Below are positions 34,720 to 47,018 of a stretch of 64,000 nt of DNA, piece after piece. This stretch comes from Gigaspora margarita (Eukaryota; Glomeromycota; Glomeromycetes; Diversisporales; Gigasporaceae), in assembly GCA_009809945.1 (NCBI GenBank), contig WTPW01000949.1:1-64000 (forward strand), given 5' to 3'. The notes below the pieces were generated by a model. It searched no databases. It was not told where the DNA came from and worked only from the letters and a program-made list of their open reading frames with translations. Made by a program: the position numbers and the translations under genes. How positions within the stretch are numbered: the stretch's first letter is position 1; the number at the start of each line of letters is the position of its first letter.

Positions 34720-34915
34720 CTTATTAGTTATAATTGATGGACTGAAAATTTAAAAAATAAATATCTTATCAATTACTGTTAGATATTTTATATACTTTTA
34801 ATTAATGATGTTCACCTTTGTAACTTTACGCATTACTGATGTTTCTTAATTTTAATTATTTATTTTATTTTATTTTATTTTATTACAGTTGACTCAATAT
34901 AAGTGCATTTCTCAT

Positions 34916-35737
34916 TGGTTGAGCGGTCTACTATGTAAATCAAAACTATGTGTAGTACCTTATAAAAATTAATTATGAAGTTTTTTTTTTTTGAATTTCG
35001 TGATCAAAATAGTGATCAGAATAGTGATCGAGATTATTTATCACTTTTTAAATATATTTTAACAGTAAAGAATGACTTGAATATTTTTATATGTCTATTG
35101 CGAATCGCTTTACTTTATTCAATTATTTTAGCATAAATTTATTCTTAAATACGTTTATAACAAAGTTAAGTTAAAAAATTTTAAATTCTTGTATTAAATT
35201 GTTCATCTGCAACGAAAACATCTCTTTTTTGAATAGTTCACAATATGAAACAGAATTGATGTAAAGAGTCAACTTGAAATCTAAATATTAAAGTTAAAAA
35301 ATCTCAACGTAACATTGTTATAAGCGTGTTTAAGAATAAATTTATGCTAAAATAATTGAAAAAAGTAAAACGATTCGCTCTAGACATCCAAAAATATCCA
35401 AGTCATTCTTTACTATCAAAATATACATAAAAAGTATTAAATAATACCGATCACTATTCTGATCATTCTTCTAAGGCCACGCAAAGTTGATTTTTCATTT
35501 TGCATTACATGGATTTAAAAATTCGGGACGGACGGACGGATTTTTTTTTTAATTTTAAAAATTTGTAATCACAATATGAAATCAATTTAATTTACTGCAA
35601 ATAGAGTAATGATCATATTTAAGGTTATACAAGGTTAATTTTTCATTTTGAACAACAAGGAATCAAAAATTGGGCCGGCAATCATATTTTTCCTGTCAGT
35701 TCTATCGGACAATTACAAACAATTGGCACAATTGGGG

Positions 35738-35776
<39 letters not shown>

Positions 35777-35914
35777 AAAATGGGACGGCGGGTAATGCAA
35801 AACGAAAAATCAACCTTTGCGTGGCCTAATCATAAATTCAAAAAAATCTTCAATTATTAATTTTTATAAGATTCTATACATAGTTTTGATTTACGTATTT
35901 GACCGCTCATCCCA
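34916..35914. mobile_element. 999-bp foldback element, 9-bp target duplication, MULE-like
   Basis: The ends are TGGTTGAGCGGTC and, mirrored, TGGGATGAGCGGTC. ATTTCTCAT flanks both sides (34907-34915, 35915-35923), and the matching place in segmental copy 1 (20002-20010) has it once without insertion. The inverted arms extend hundreds of bases; for example GCGAATCGCTTTACTTTATT at 35100 has its inverse near 35370. A 9-bp duplication with long arms suggests a Mutator-type non-autonomous element. A second element is nested at 35472-35829. Confidence 0.9.
35472..35829. mobile_element. Nested MITE with TAAGGCCACGCAAAG ends
   Basis: TAAGGCCACGCAAAGTTGAT at the left mirrors TTAGGCCACGCAAAGGTTGA at the right. 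A GGACGGACGG run lies near 35525 and a long A run at about 35735-35770. It interrupts the right arm of the 999-bp element, so it is younger. No clear target duplication. Confidence 0.78.
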
Positions 35915-36303
35915 ATTTCTCATGCATTTTCCCTTAATATTTGATCGGCCAAAGTACCATAGATTCTCCATAATTGCAGGAATAAGTTAGTGATTGTAAC
36001 CACATAAAATTTTTCTAATCGTATTCCTAAAAAAGTTTAAGCCTATTTTCGGATGTCCTAAATTTTTAAGGATAGACCGTACACTATAATTCAATTTGTA
36101 TTAAATGGCAAAAAATCATTATTATATATAGAAATTAGGTTTGTATTAAATACGAGTATAAGCAGGATGCCGCTGGCGCCCTACATTTAAATTTAATAAC
36201 AACATTTTGCACCCAAATTTTCATAAAAAGATTCAGATTATGACCTGGATCCGTTATCCAATGAATACCCGTATGAAAACGGATAAAGGATCAAGTTTAA
36301 ATC

Positions 36304-38135
36304 ATAATCTATTGTATGAGAATTGTTTAACCAATCACCATTTTAACTGGTTTTTGTCTCGATTAAAGTGCATGACGATCTCTATAAAAAAATGTATTTT
36401 TATTATTGTCTTTCGGAATTGCACTAACTAAATATGTTATGAAACGCATTACATGTGATCATACGGTATCGGTATTTGCCGTAGATAGATACAAATGGCG
36501 ATTGAAGAAATTCTAATATCTAGATAATTTAAAACCTGATTACTTATGAAATTTAATTGTATATCCGATATCTATGAGCTTGGCAGAGCAGCCACCTCAA
36601 AGTTCATTAACAATCACATCACGATCGCACATATGGGCGAAAATCTCCAATTTCAATGACTATTTAGCATGAGTGATATCGTTAAATAAAATTTGAGCCA
36701 ATCATTTATGTGAAATTTGCATTAAATATTGAGAAAAAAGTGATTAATTGATCAGAAATTATATAAGCCCGATTATGAATTGCTTATGAATCGCTTATAA
36801 ATTTTTGTATGTATATAACCTGGTTGCTTGTAAATTTTTGTACCTGATTGTGACCTAATTACTTATAAATTTTTGTGCATTTGTACTGATTACTATTCAA
36901 ATAATGCTCCTAGACGTTATTTTGCGTCTATACAGTTTATCTTTCCTGGTTTAGCGCGACTGCATCGTGCAGCTGCTTATTTTTAATAAGAAACTTAATA
37001 GGAAGTGATTTTTCCTAATGTTTATTTTTTTTATAATATAAAATGGTGGTCGCTCATGCAAATATACCCTTTATACGATACGATTGGCTTGCTTTGCATA
37101 ACATGTGCATATGCTCATAAATACAGAAAACGTAATACTCATAGCTCATGACTTTGACGCACGACGTGTGCACATTTTAATCAGAATAACAGTATAAATT
37201 TCCAAGAGCGAATTAAGGTGATAAAAACTCTTTTATTACTCCTATTTATATTTATATTTATTTTTTTTTTTTTTATATTTTCCTTTCTAACTATGGTTGT
37301 TAGACGAAACCTGTATATATGAATTTTAACTTTTAAAGGTATATGTTCGTTAATATTGTGTAACGACTATAATAATTGATAATGAGAATAAAAAAAATTC
37401 AATTGAACTTTGCCATTTTTGAATTTCCATTTCCAGAAATTGCAAACTGAATGTGAAAGATTTTCAAGTTTGTATGGTGACACACATTTAAAAGCGTACT
37501 GTACATTTAGCCGATAACAAATTCATAATGAAAATCATAGGGTCACATTTTTTGTAAATCAATTCATCATCAGAACGCACAATACATTTAGCAAAATAGT
37601 ATAACTTTCGTAAATTATGATTACAATTTCATTTAAGAATCTGAGTATATCCTATTGAAAATATGTTATTTAGAATCTCAAATATTTTTCGATACTGTTG
37701 CTATAAAGTCGTTGGTCTTACTTTTTTTTTTGCAAGCGCTATAAGGCTCGATCAGCCAATGACGACCTGTGAATCATATAATCGTAAATTACCGGATAAT
37801 ATCAATACTGGTATAATACTGAGAAAGCACATCAGCAAGTTGTTTTTTTTATAAAATCTACATAGATCTACAACTTTACATAAATATTATATAGACTACT
37901 ATATAACAATTATATATGTTAATTTTATATATTATTTAATATAGAATTTGCGTAAAATCTATTTAAACTTATATAAAAATAAATTTATAAAAAAGACTTA
38001 TGTAAATGTTATTTATATGTAAATGTTATATATTTATAAATTTTATGTATTATAATTTAAGTAACTTTTATACTGTATGCTATAAATATTTAAATAAATT
38101 TTTTAATTAAATTTTATATATTAATAAATTTTATA
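36304..38135. other. Gene-free stretch, partly unique-looking
   Basis: 36430-37200 has more balanced composition than most of the window (GCGCGACTGCATCGTGCAGC near 36955 is a small hairpin) but no exon set or motif was recognised. From 37850 the sequence is composed of TTATATATTAATAAATTT-like repeats. Confidence 0.35.
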
Positions 38136-38137
38136 TA

Positions 38138-39992
38138 CAGTCACCCCTGGCTATAGCCACACTAGCTATAGTCACAACCTCAATAAAATCACACAATTTT
38201 TTAACCCCATTTTTTTTTATATTTAATTTCCCTATTTATAGTCACATTAATATAACAATCACTATCACATCTTTTTTTAAACCCCATTTAATAGTAGCCA
38301 TATATAATTTTCCCTGAATATAATCACAAATACAAAAATAAAATTGAATTCTAGTTCGAATTTAATGGCAAGCAACATAATAATATTATAAAAAAATTCG
38401 CTATTTTTACTCAAAATTTGACAATGGATATCTTGATAATTAGTAATCCAAATCGGCTCAAATTTTTATCATAGATAGTATCGATATTNNNNNNNNNNNN
38501 NNNNNNNNNNNNNNNNNNNNNNNNNNNNNNNNNNNNNNNNNNNNNNNNNNNNNNNNNNNNNNNNNNNNNNNNNNNNNNNNNNNNNNNNNNNNNNNNNNNN
38601 NNNNNNNNNNNNNNNNNNNNNNAATATCGATACTATCTATGATAAAAATTTGAACCAATTTGAATTACTAGTTATAGAGATATCAATTGTCAAATTTTGA
38701 GACGAATTTTTTAATAATTGACTATTATAAAATTTTCGCCATTTTTACTCAAAATTTGATGATGGATATATTTTCGCTATTTTTAATCAAAATTTGATGA
38801 TGGATATCTCGATAACTAGTGATCCAAAACGGCTCAAATTTTTATCATAGATAATGTCAATATTCATCTATGATATATAAAAATTTCAGCCGATTTGGAC
38901 TAGTAATTCTTGAGTAATCGCTTGTATACGATAGTTAATTTTTTTAAAAAAATTAACAATCGTATATAAATGATTACACGAGAATTACAAGCCTAAATCA
39001 GCTGAAATTTTTATATATCATAAAATAATATCGATACTATCTATGATAAAAATTTGGACCGATTTGGATCACTAGTTATAGAGATATCAATCATCAAATT
39101 TTGAGTAAAAATNGCGAAAATTTTATTATAGTCAATTATTAAAAAATTNGTATCAAACTTTGATGATTGATATCTCTATAACTAGTGATCCAAATCGGTC
39201 TAAATTTTTATTATAGATAGTATCGATTTTATTCTATGATATATAAAAATTTCAGCTGATTTTGTCTAGTAATTCTTGAGTAATTGCTTGTATACAATAN
39301 TTAATTTTTTAAAAAAATTAACTATCGTATACAAGCGATTACATGAGAATTACTTGACTAAATTGGCTAAAATTTTTATATATCATATATAAATATCGAT
39401 ACTATCTATGATAAAAATTTGAGCCGATTTAGATCACTAGTTATCAAGATATCCATCGTCAAATTCTGAGTAAAAATAGCGAAAATTTTACAATAGTCAA
39501 TTATTATAAAATTCGTCTCAAAATTTGACGATTGATATCTCTATAACTAGTGATCCAAATCGATCCAAATTTTTATAATAGATAGTAACGATATTATTCT
39601 ATGATATATAAAAATTTCAGCTGATTTGGGCTAGTAATTATTGAGTAATCACTTGTATACGATAGTTAATTTTTAAAACAATTAACTATTGTATACAAGC
39701 GATTACACAAGAATTACTTGACTAAATCGGCCAAAATTTTTATATATCATATATTAATATCGATATTATCTATGATAAAAATTTGAGTCAATTTGGATCA
39801 CTAGTTATCAAGATATCCATCGTCAACTTTTGAGTAAAAATAGCGAATTTTGTTATTAATTGAATATAAGAACCAAAAATGCATTTTGGATAACTTTATT
39901 TATAAATTTAATTTTTTTTGCTATAATCACACTCTTGCTATAATCACATATTTTTTGGGGCCCAAAGGTGTGACTATAGCCAGGGGTGACTG
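38138..39992. mobile_element. 1.86-kb TA-flanked element made of nested palindromes
   Basis: The ends are CAGTCACCCCTGGCTATAG and its exact inverse, flanked by TA at 38136-38137 and 39993-39994, as in Tc1/mariner elements. The interior (38400-39850) is a series of inverted blocks, each holding TCACTAGTTAT, GATCCAAATCGGCTCAAA, GATAGTATCGATATT and ATACAAGCGATTAC words. No transposase is present. A gap of 134 N lies inside. Confidence 0.88.
38489..38622. other. Assembly gap (134 N) at a palindrome centre
   Basis: The sequence before the gap ends ATAGATAGTATCGATATT and that after begins with its reverse complement, so the gap falls at the turn of an inverted repeat. The frame at 38458-38658 crosses the gap and is artificial. 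Confidence 0.95.
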
Positions 39993-39994
39993 TA

Positions 39995-40642
39995 TTAATA
40001 AATTTTATATATTATAACTATATAACTTTTATATGTCGTAGAATTTAAATAAAAATTTTATATAAATGTTATATATTAATAATTTTTATGTATATAATTA
40101 TGTAATCTTTATACATTATAAAATTTAAATAAATTTTTATATAAATTTTAAGAAAAGAAATAGTCAATATCTCAAAATTTTACTAGGGTATCCCCTGTTG
40201 TATTTTTAATTAAAAATTCTCCTTTCATAATTTTACCCCTAACACCAACTCTAATTCTAGCCCTAACTTTAATTATAACTTCTAATTTATTCTAACTTTT
40301 TACTTATTTGGCTACTTAACACATTTTTATATTTTAAATTGTCGTTACATAACTGTTAAATAATTATTATTTAAAAAATTATATTTATGTATATATAAGT
40401 CTACATTAGGTTTGTAGGCTTACATATAATTTTTAAATACATAACTCTATATAAAAACAACTTTGTGATGCACTTGCTTGAATAGGTAAATAATGTAATT
40501 GGTTGGCTGATGGTGTCACTTCGTGGCATGCATTATTCTATTCGACCAAGTTACTGTTATTTGCCAATACTGCTATCTTTATAAATTTTAATATGGCATG
40601 TGCAAGACATTCATAACATTATTTATTGATAAATATGCAATG
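39995..40642. other. AT-rich gene-free stretch
   Basis: Repeats of AAATTTTATATAAATGTTATATA continue from the left flank of the preceding element to about 40150. No gene. Confidence 0.4.
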
Positions 40643-41009
40643 CTAGTCTGTTTTGGATGATTTGACCACCATCTTAATGAGACGATTCTAATGAGCCTAA
40701 ATTCATTAAATTCTAATTACAGGATCCCAAGATCAACACATATTTGTATTCTATAGACAATTAATTAATCAAATTTGGTTTTATATACTGTATATAAAAT
40801 TAATTAATTGTTTACATGATACAAATCTTTGATGATATTGGGCCCTGTGATTAGAATTTAATAATTTTAGACTCATTAAAATTGAATAATTTTACACTCA
40901 TTATAATTTAATAATTTTGACTCATTGGAATTTAATAATTTTAGATTCATTAGAATTATCTCACTGAGGCAAACATTTTGGTGGTTAAATTATTCAAAAT
41001 GGACTGGTG
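40643..41009. mobile_element. MITE with long TGGTTAAATTATTCAAAA ends
   Basis: At the left, CTGTTTTGGATGATTTGACC mirrors GGTTAAATTATTCAAAATGG at the right. Inward, GATTCTAATGAGCCTAAA is mirrored by TTTAGATTCATTAGAATTA. The interior repeats GAATTTAATAATTTTAGACT three times. The target duplication was not resolved. Confidence 0.72.
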
Positions 41010-41096
41010 TATCAAAGGTTATTCAATGTTAAAGTATTTACTTAGTAATTCTAAAATTACTATTAAAATTATGCAAAAGTTAAATGTTCTTGGTAT

Positions 41097-41190
41097 CCTG
41101 TGATTGTATTTTAACAATTTTGGGCTTGCTAGAATCACCTCCCTGAGTTGAACATTTTGGTGGTTAAATTATTCAAAATGGACTGGTAGA
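41097..41190. mobile_element. Partial copy (right end) of the preceding MITE
   Basis: Ends with the same TGGTGGTTAAATTATTCAAA block and GGACTGGTAG, without a matching left end. Confidence 0.65.
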
Positions 41191-41325
41191 TAAAAAGTTA
41201 TTGTCGATTCCAGAAATTAGAACATATAAGTAAAATTTATATATAAGGCCATTTGCAGTTAAAGTTTTATTTAATGTTACTTTTTTGAAATTTGTACAGG
41301 AGGATTAAACAAACATTAAATTAAA

Positions 41326-41392
41326 TGAGGTTCAAATGAACCTAAATCAAGTTCAAATAAACCTAAAACAGGTTGATATAAACTTAAATTAG
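41326..41392. repeat. Short tandem repeat of AGGTTCAAATGAACCTAAA
   Basis: Three imperfect units of about 22 bases (GGTTCAAATGAACC, GTTCAAATAAACC, GGTTGATATAAAC). A similar motif occurs near 56705-56760. Confidence 0.55.
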
Positions 41393-41686
41393 TTTTATTG
41401 AGCAAAATTAATTTAAAGTTTTATATAATCTAATTAGCATTCAAATATAAAAATTTATTTGAATTTTTAATGCATATTATAGTTGCTATAGTGTGCTAAT
41501 ACATCATTTCAACTCAAGCAAAATACCCAAGAAGTAACTGAATTGGGTTTAAATATTAAATTATCAACTTTATATTTGTGCTGAATAATCTATTGGCAAT
41601 TAGTTAAAAAAATAAGTTTACAATAACTAAGACTTTCTTTTTTTACCTTTTTTTGTTTTTTCTATCTTCATTATTTTCTCTCACTT

Positions 41687-42986
41687 AGTGTTCTGATCTG
41701 AGTAGGCCTTACCCAGTTGCCCATGGATGAGCAGGTAATCTAGTTTGAAATTACAGCTACCCAGGTGGTTAAATCACAGGTTACCTGTTGGTTGACCCAC
41801 GGGTCATCAATATTTGCAATATCATAATCTGCACATAATATTAGTAAAAATAGTAAATATTAAGAAAAATCACATTCCACCAAATTAATTTCTAGTTTTT
41901 TCTATTTTTTATAAATTTTTGGTCAGAATTTTGCCATCTAGATTATCTGATAATTACTAATTTTCTCAGCAATTTTTGTAGTTTATAGTTTTATGTTGAT
42001 TTACCAATCAATAAAACCATAGTTGTATCCAAAATGTAATCAATGCACAAAAACTAATATAGCAATAAAGTAAATCATTAAGTTATTATGCTTTACCATT
42101 TTTGATTGGTTATATAACCCATGATCAAATGTTAGGACTAATATAGTGATGAGCAATATAATCAAGAATATCATCACAAAAATTATTGTAAAGAATGAAT
42201 TGTATTACTTTGTTCATATAAGAATCTATATAAATATGTAGCTTTGTATCAAAATGTATAATCTATCATCATGTTTTTGATTACTAGATTAGTATAATCA
42301 TTTGTAGGTATGATACCTATCTCTCAATTTTTTTGGTTAATCCATGATATACTATTAAAATTTTGTTACAAATTGATACACAATACTTTTGTAATTAACA
42401 ATTGTTAATGAATTTTGCTTCAAAAGCAATAAATACAACTACTATCATAGTTAAACCAAAAAATGTTTTATAATAGTTTATTAACTAACTTGATTGACAT
42501 AGTGAATTTCATCCTATTCTGAAATGAGATTTCTTCTATAGTCATAAGATTTAATTTCTGCAATTGGAAATATCTTATTTTATATAATAAAATAATTAGT
42601 AAAATGCACAAAGCAATCATAATAGATGATAAGTTTTATTAGAAGTGTGAAGATATTATATATTTGAGCTTTTCATATACTTGAATCTTGTTTTGATATA
42701 ACTAATTAAATTATAAATTATTTACTATAGTAAATGTAGCAATAAGATTTGATCATAGTTGTCAAATTTGGTTAATTTATTAAAAACTGAATTTAATATA
42801 AAATTTAGAATGATTACCTGCAGGTAATCCATAGCAGAATTTTTTTATTAGGACTCACTTGGGTTACACAAGTGGGTCACCCATAGGTGACCTGTAACAG
42901 AATCTTTTTATTATTAGGGCTCACTTAGTTTATCTGGGTACCTATAGATAACCTGGGTTAGAATTTTTGAGATAGGTCAGAATACT
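41687..42986. mobile_element. 1.3-kb inverted-repeat element with AGTRTTCTGA ends
   Basis: AGTGTTCTGATCTGAGTAGG at the left mirrors AGTATTCTGACCTATCTC at the right. Near both ends, GGTTACCTG, GGGTCACCC and CCCAGGT words recur. No coding region is seen inside, and the target duplication is unclear. Confidence 0.62.
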
Positions 42987-43110
42987 ATTCTTACTATCAT
43001 TATTTGATAAAATAAATTTTTTTTGTGTTCTTTTATGCTTCCTATAATTTTTGCAAAATTTATATAATGGATATATAATTTTCTATTCATCTTTTAGTAT
43101 GTATAATAAT
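42987..43110. other. Short AT-rich spacer
   Basis: Nothing recognised. Confidence 0.35.
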
Positions 43111-43285
43111 AGGATCCCGAAATATACATAGATAGGTTAGGTATTAGTTTGCTTATTTTGGGGGATTTTTATGCAGATATTTTCTATTTTTAGTAATTTT
43201 TTGCTTATTTTTAAGGTTTTTGCAGATCTTCTATTTTTAGTAATTTTATAATTAACCTGACCTATCTATTTATATTTCAGGGTCC
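43111..43285. mobile_element. Small hAT-like MITE with GGACCCCGAAATATACA ends, copy 1
   Basis: GGATCCCGAAATATACATAG at the left mirrors GGACCCTGAAATATAAATAG at the right. The interior repeats TTTGCTTATTTT and GCAGATMTTTTCTATTTTTAG. A better-preserved copy is at 58359-58538. Confidence 0.78.
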
Positions 43286-43741
43286 TCTAATAGTTCTATA
43301 AGACTTTAGATTTTTTATATCAGTAACAACATCAAATTTTTTAAGTTACTATAAAAAATGTTAATTCAATTAGAGAATCACATGTAATATTTAATCTAAT
43401 ACTTATTTAATCTAAAGGTTTATGATCTTTTGGTAATAATTGTAATTCATATGTATAATATAAATTATCAAATGTAGATTGAAATTTGATTTCTTCTTTA
43501 TTTTTAAATTGGTATTACTATAAACACATTGTATTTTACTATAAAATTCTTATAAAATTGTATATCAAATTTTTGAATTAATAAATTGGCTTAGTTTTTT
43601 CATTTATTTCTTTATTGGCAGTTAAATTCATTGCTAATTGGCGAAATTTTTCTAATATTGGTTTGCTATAAATTTTATCAAAATTTTATAATAGTTTTTA
43701 TCTAATAAATTTTAAAACTAATTAATATAAATATTTTAATA
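43286..43741. other. AT-rich gene-free stretch
   Basis: No motif recognised. Confidence 0.35.
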
Positions 43742-44530
43742 TGGGCCGGTACATACACCACTGCTAAAAATTTTTATTGTCTACATATAAAAGTTTTTAT
43801 ATACAAGCTATTTATTTATAATTTTTTTATACCAAGTAAAGTAGGTTTTAAGCTATCTTTTAATATATTTTTTATTATTATTTTATAGAAATTTTATTGA
43901 GTAATAATTTTTTTAAAAAATTCAATATTTTCTCAAAAAAAGTATTCTTTTTAGAAAAAAATCATTTTCGCCACCAATTTGCAACCTTAAAGGTTTGTAC
44001 TATGCAAGCACATTACTACAAATATGCTGAATATGCAGTTAAAATTTTAGCTTAATTGAATTATTAGACGTTAAGATATGAATTTTTAAATTTTATTATT
44101 AATTTACTATGTTTTACAAAATTACAATAGTAAATTTCGCGCAATTTTTGTATTATATAGTAAAATTTAAAATTTATATTTTAATAACTGCCAATCCAAT
44201 TAAGCTAAAATTTTAACTATATATTTACATATACATAGCAATTTACTTAATTAATTTAAACTTATAATGTTGTATATTGGTGGCAAAAATGATTTTTTTC
44301 TAAAATGAATACTTTTTTTGAGAAAATATTGAATTTTTTAAAAAAAACTAAAAAAATATTACTCAATAAAATGTCTATAAAATAATAATAATAAATATAT
44401 TAAAAGATAGCTCAAAGCCTACTTTATTTGGTATAAAAAAATTGTAAATAAATAGCTTGTATATAAAAACTTTTATATGTAAACAATATAAATTTTTACA
44501 TAGTGTATCTATATTTTTGAACCGGCCTAT
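43742..44530. mobile_element. Palindromic element with GGGCCGGT ends
   Basis: TGGGCCGGTAC near 43742 mirrors ACCGGCCTA near 44528. The arms are long inverted copies; for example TTTTAGAAAAAAATCATTTT at 43950 faces its inverse near 44290, and AAGCTATCTTTTAATATATT faces its inverse near 44400. TAATA occurs next to each end, but the target duplication is not certain. Confidence 0.78.
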
Positions 44531-45660
44531 AATATACAATTTGTATTTATACTACTTTACTAGCAATCTATAATTATTTCATTAATAGTTTATTTAACTA
44601 ACACTATACAACTAATTAAATACTAATTTTAATTATATATAATATTAGCTAAATAAATTTTAGCAAATAGCATTAATAAATAGAATTTTTAATACTCACT
44701 ATTTTCTATTAGTTCAGAATCCGGAATAAAAAATAAAGTTTAAAATTCTTCTTGTAGCATTCAAAATTTTTTACATATTTTACATTTATGTTTTTTGTAT
44801 TTTATTATCTATATCTATAGTAATATTAATTGGTTATAATATAATTAGTAATACTAGTAACAATTTGTTATATATTAATAATACCTGAAATATGATTTCT
44901 AATATAGTAATGACTTTTAATAAAGTTTTAATAATATATTCTTTTTTGTAATAGATTCATTATAGTTATAGATTTATCTAATTCAAAATCATTTTAGGCT
45001 ATTATCTTTTATAATAAAATAATTAAATATTAATTTTTTTTTTATAGAATGAACTCTTTGTTCACAATTTTTATTATAATTTATATAATTTATTATATAT
45101 ATAATTACAGATACAAATTCGAATACTAATTTTAAACTTAGAACTATTTTATTCTTGAGTTACACTCTATCTGTAAATAAACACCTGTTTGTAATACTAA
45201 CAGGATTTATGTATCTGAACTTACTTTATTATTCTAACATACATTCTTCACATTTCTTATACTAATCTTACTTAACTTTCAGACAGGTGATCAGAGATCT
45301 TCCACAGCATTCATAAATTGTTATTTAATTTACTTCCTGTTTGGTACTACAGATAGGTGCCAAATACCTATTACTAGTAACTGTTTGTTTTCTATACATA
45401 GTCTCTATTAATATAATAGGCCCTCAACTTGTCTACACTGATCTTGGATGTTTCTTATATTTACTTACACTATTTAATTTCTATATATTTTTAGATAACA
45501 GTATATAAGCACCTATTATATAAGAAGACTTTTGTGTATTGGTAAAGTATAGACTATTTTGTATAACTAAAGTTACTTCCAACTAGGGTCATAGTACTGA
45601 CTACTTCTAGTTTTTATTTAAAGTAATTGGTGGTTTCTGTTAGTGTATCTATCATGGCTT
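44531..45660. other. Gene-free stretch
   Basis: AT-rich, with no motif or splice-linked coding pieces that I trust. Confidence 0.35.
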
Positions 45661-45668
45661 TACATACC

Positions 45669-46127
45669 TAGAGTTCTGTAATTTATTTGATTTGATTTGA
45701 TCAAATATTTGATCTCAATCAAATTCAAATACGGAAATTTCAAAATCAAATCAAATTCAAAATTGACAAAATATTCAATTTGATTTAACAAATATTTGAA
45801 AATTTTTATTGAAACTATAGATTCGATAGCTATTTACATAAAATTTTATTAAGACGACTATCTTTATTGTTCTATAAAATTAGGGCTATTTTGACTAGAA
45901 GAACATTTTTACAATACAAAAAATCAATTTACTTAGTAAAATTTTGTGTAAATCAAGAAATTTGAAAAGTAACCAAAATTTTAAAATTTTTTAAAAATTA
46001 CAAATAAATTTGATTTGGTTTGATTTGATTTAATTTGATCAAATCAAATTTAAATCAAAGGTTTATTTGATTTGATTAAATTCAAACCTGTTTGATATTT
46101 AATTTGATTCAACTTTGAGAAACCCTA
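45669..46127 (-). mobile_element. hAT-like MITE, TTTGATTTGA-rich family, copy 3, enlarged
   Basis: In this inverted copy the ends are TAGAGTTCTG and GAGAAACCCTA, with flanks TACATACC (45661-45668) and TACATATC (46128-46135) matching at seven of eight positions. About 190 bases of unrelated sequence (about 45812-46002) interrupt the middle, with AAAAATTTTTAT-like sequence at the break. Confidence 0.82.
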
Positions 46128-46135
46128 TACATATC

Positions 46136-46408
46136 ACTGTTGTGTTTCTACTACCAGCCCGGTGCATCCTGTTTTAGCTTTTTTATATATCTCCAAATAC
46201 AGCTACTTACTTTTCTCTATATTTATAGTTTCCTATTTTGGTTTTTCCACATGTGCCAGAGGTGTTCTTTGATCGTAAACCTGTTTTTATGAGTTCCTAT
46301 ATGTTCACTGCTTCTTTTATCATAAACATAATACCAACTTCTCTATATAGGATTCTTTTTAACCAAAAACTTTTAACATTCAAGTATTTACATGAACTTC
46401 TATTGATT
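46136..46408. other. Gene-free stretch next to tRNA-like sequence
   Basis: Could be the body of a SINE whose head is at 46411-46500. The 81-codon frame at 46238-46483 is not supported. Confidence 0.3.
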
Positions 46409-46410
46409 AT

Positions 46411-46500
46411 AAAACATATATTCATAGATTTTTGTTTACTAAAACTTGAACCAAGAACCTCTATTATAGGTATAGATTTCTAGACCACTAGGATATGGGC
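46411..46500 (-). mobile_element. tRNA-like SINE head (possible)
   Basis: On the minus strand, CCTAGTGGTCTAGAA resembles an internal A box, and about 40 bases later GGTTCAAGTTTT resembles a B box. A short stem (CTAT...ATAG) lies where an anticodon arm would be. The acceptor stem does not pair, so it is not a working tRNA. The upstream edge is an 18-base perfect palindrome at 46491-46508. Confidence 0.35.
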
Positions 46501-46508
46501 CCATATCC

Positions 46509-47010
46509 CAATAATTAGTATTAATAAATAATATAAATTATAAATTAAAATAAAAAAATTATTACTTTAAAAATTTTTTAATTTCTGCTTCTGATACCAG
46601 ATTATTTATTTCAAAGTAATTATTATACAATTTTAATTATCTAATTCAATCAAATAAAATATTTTGCACTTTATCAATTAAATTTGTAATTTACATTTTA
46701 AAATAGAAATTTTTTGTGCTTCTTTATGAATTTAATCTAATGAATATAATTTTTTAAAAATATTTTCTGATTTATTAAACATTTGTTCTTACTAAAGTGC
46801 AACTTCCTGAAAACTACGATTAGAAATAGATATTATTTGTTTTGCAAAATTTGCTCAGCTATAATAAAGTACTATATGTGCTGCAATAACTAAATCAAAA
46901 TCTCTATTTAAAAAAAGCACAATAAGTAAAACTTGAATATAGCCAAAATTATATCTATGGTCAGGACCTCTATTTGTATAAATTATAACTATTTCTAGAA
47001 GTAAATTAGT
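46509..47010. other. AT-rich gene-free stretch
   Basis: Nothing recognised. Confidence 0.35.
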
Positions 47011-47018
47011 ACTACCAG

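Larger units (their letters stand above)
32462..36303. repeat. Segmental duplication, copy 2 (with intact protease gene)
   Basis: Homologous in direct orientation to about 17008-20410, from GTCATGTCCAAGCTGC to GGATAAAGGATCAAG. It lacks the two MITEs and the extra 200 bases of copy 1, and carries its own 999-bp insertion at 34916-35914. Confidence 0.88.

Noticed and set aside
38458-38658. 66-codon minus-strand frame
   Set aside because: It reads through the run of N and is artificial.
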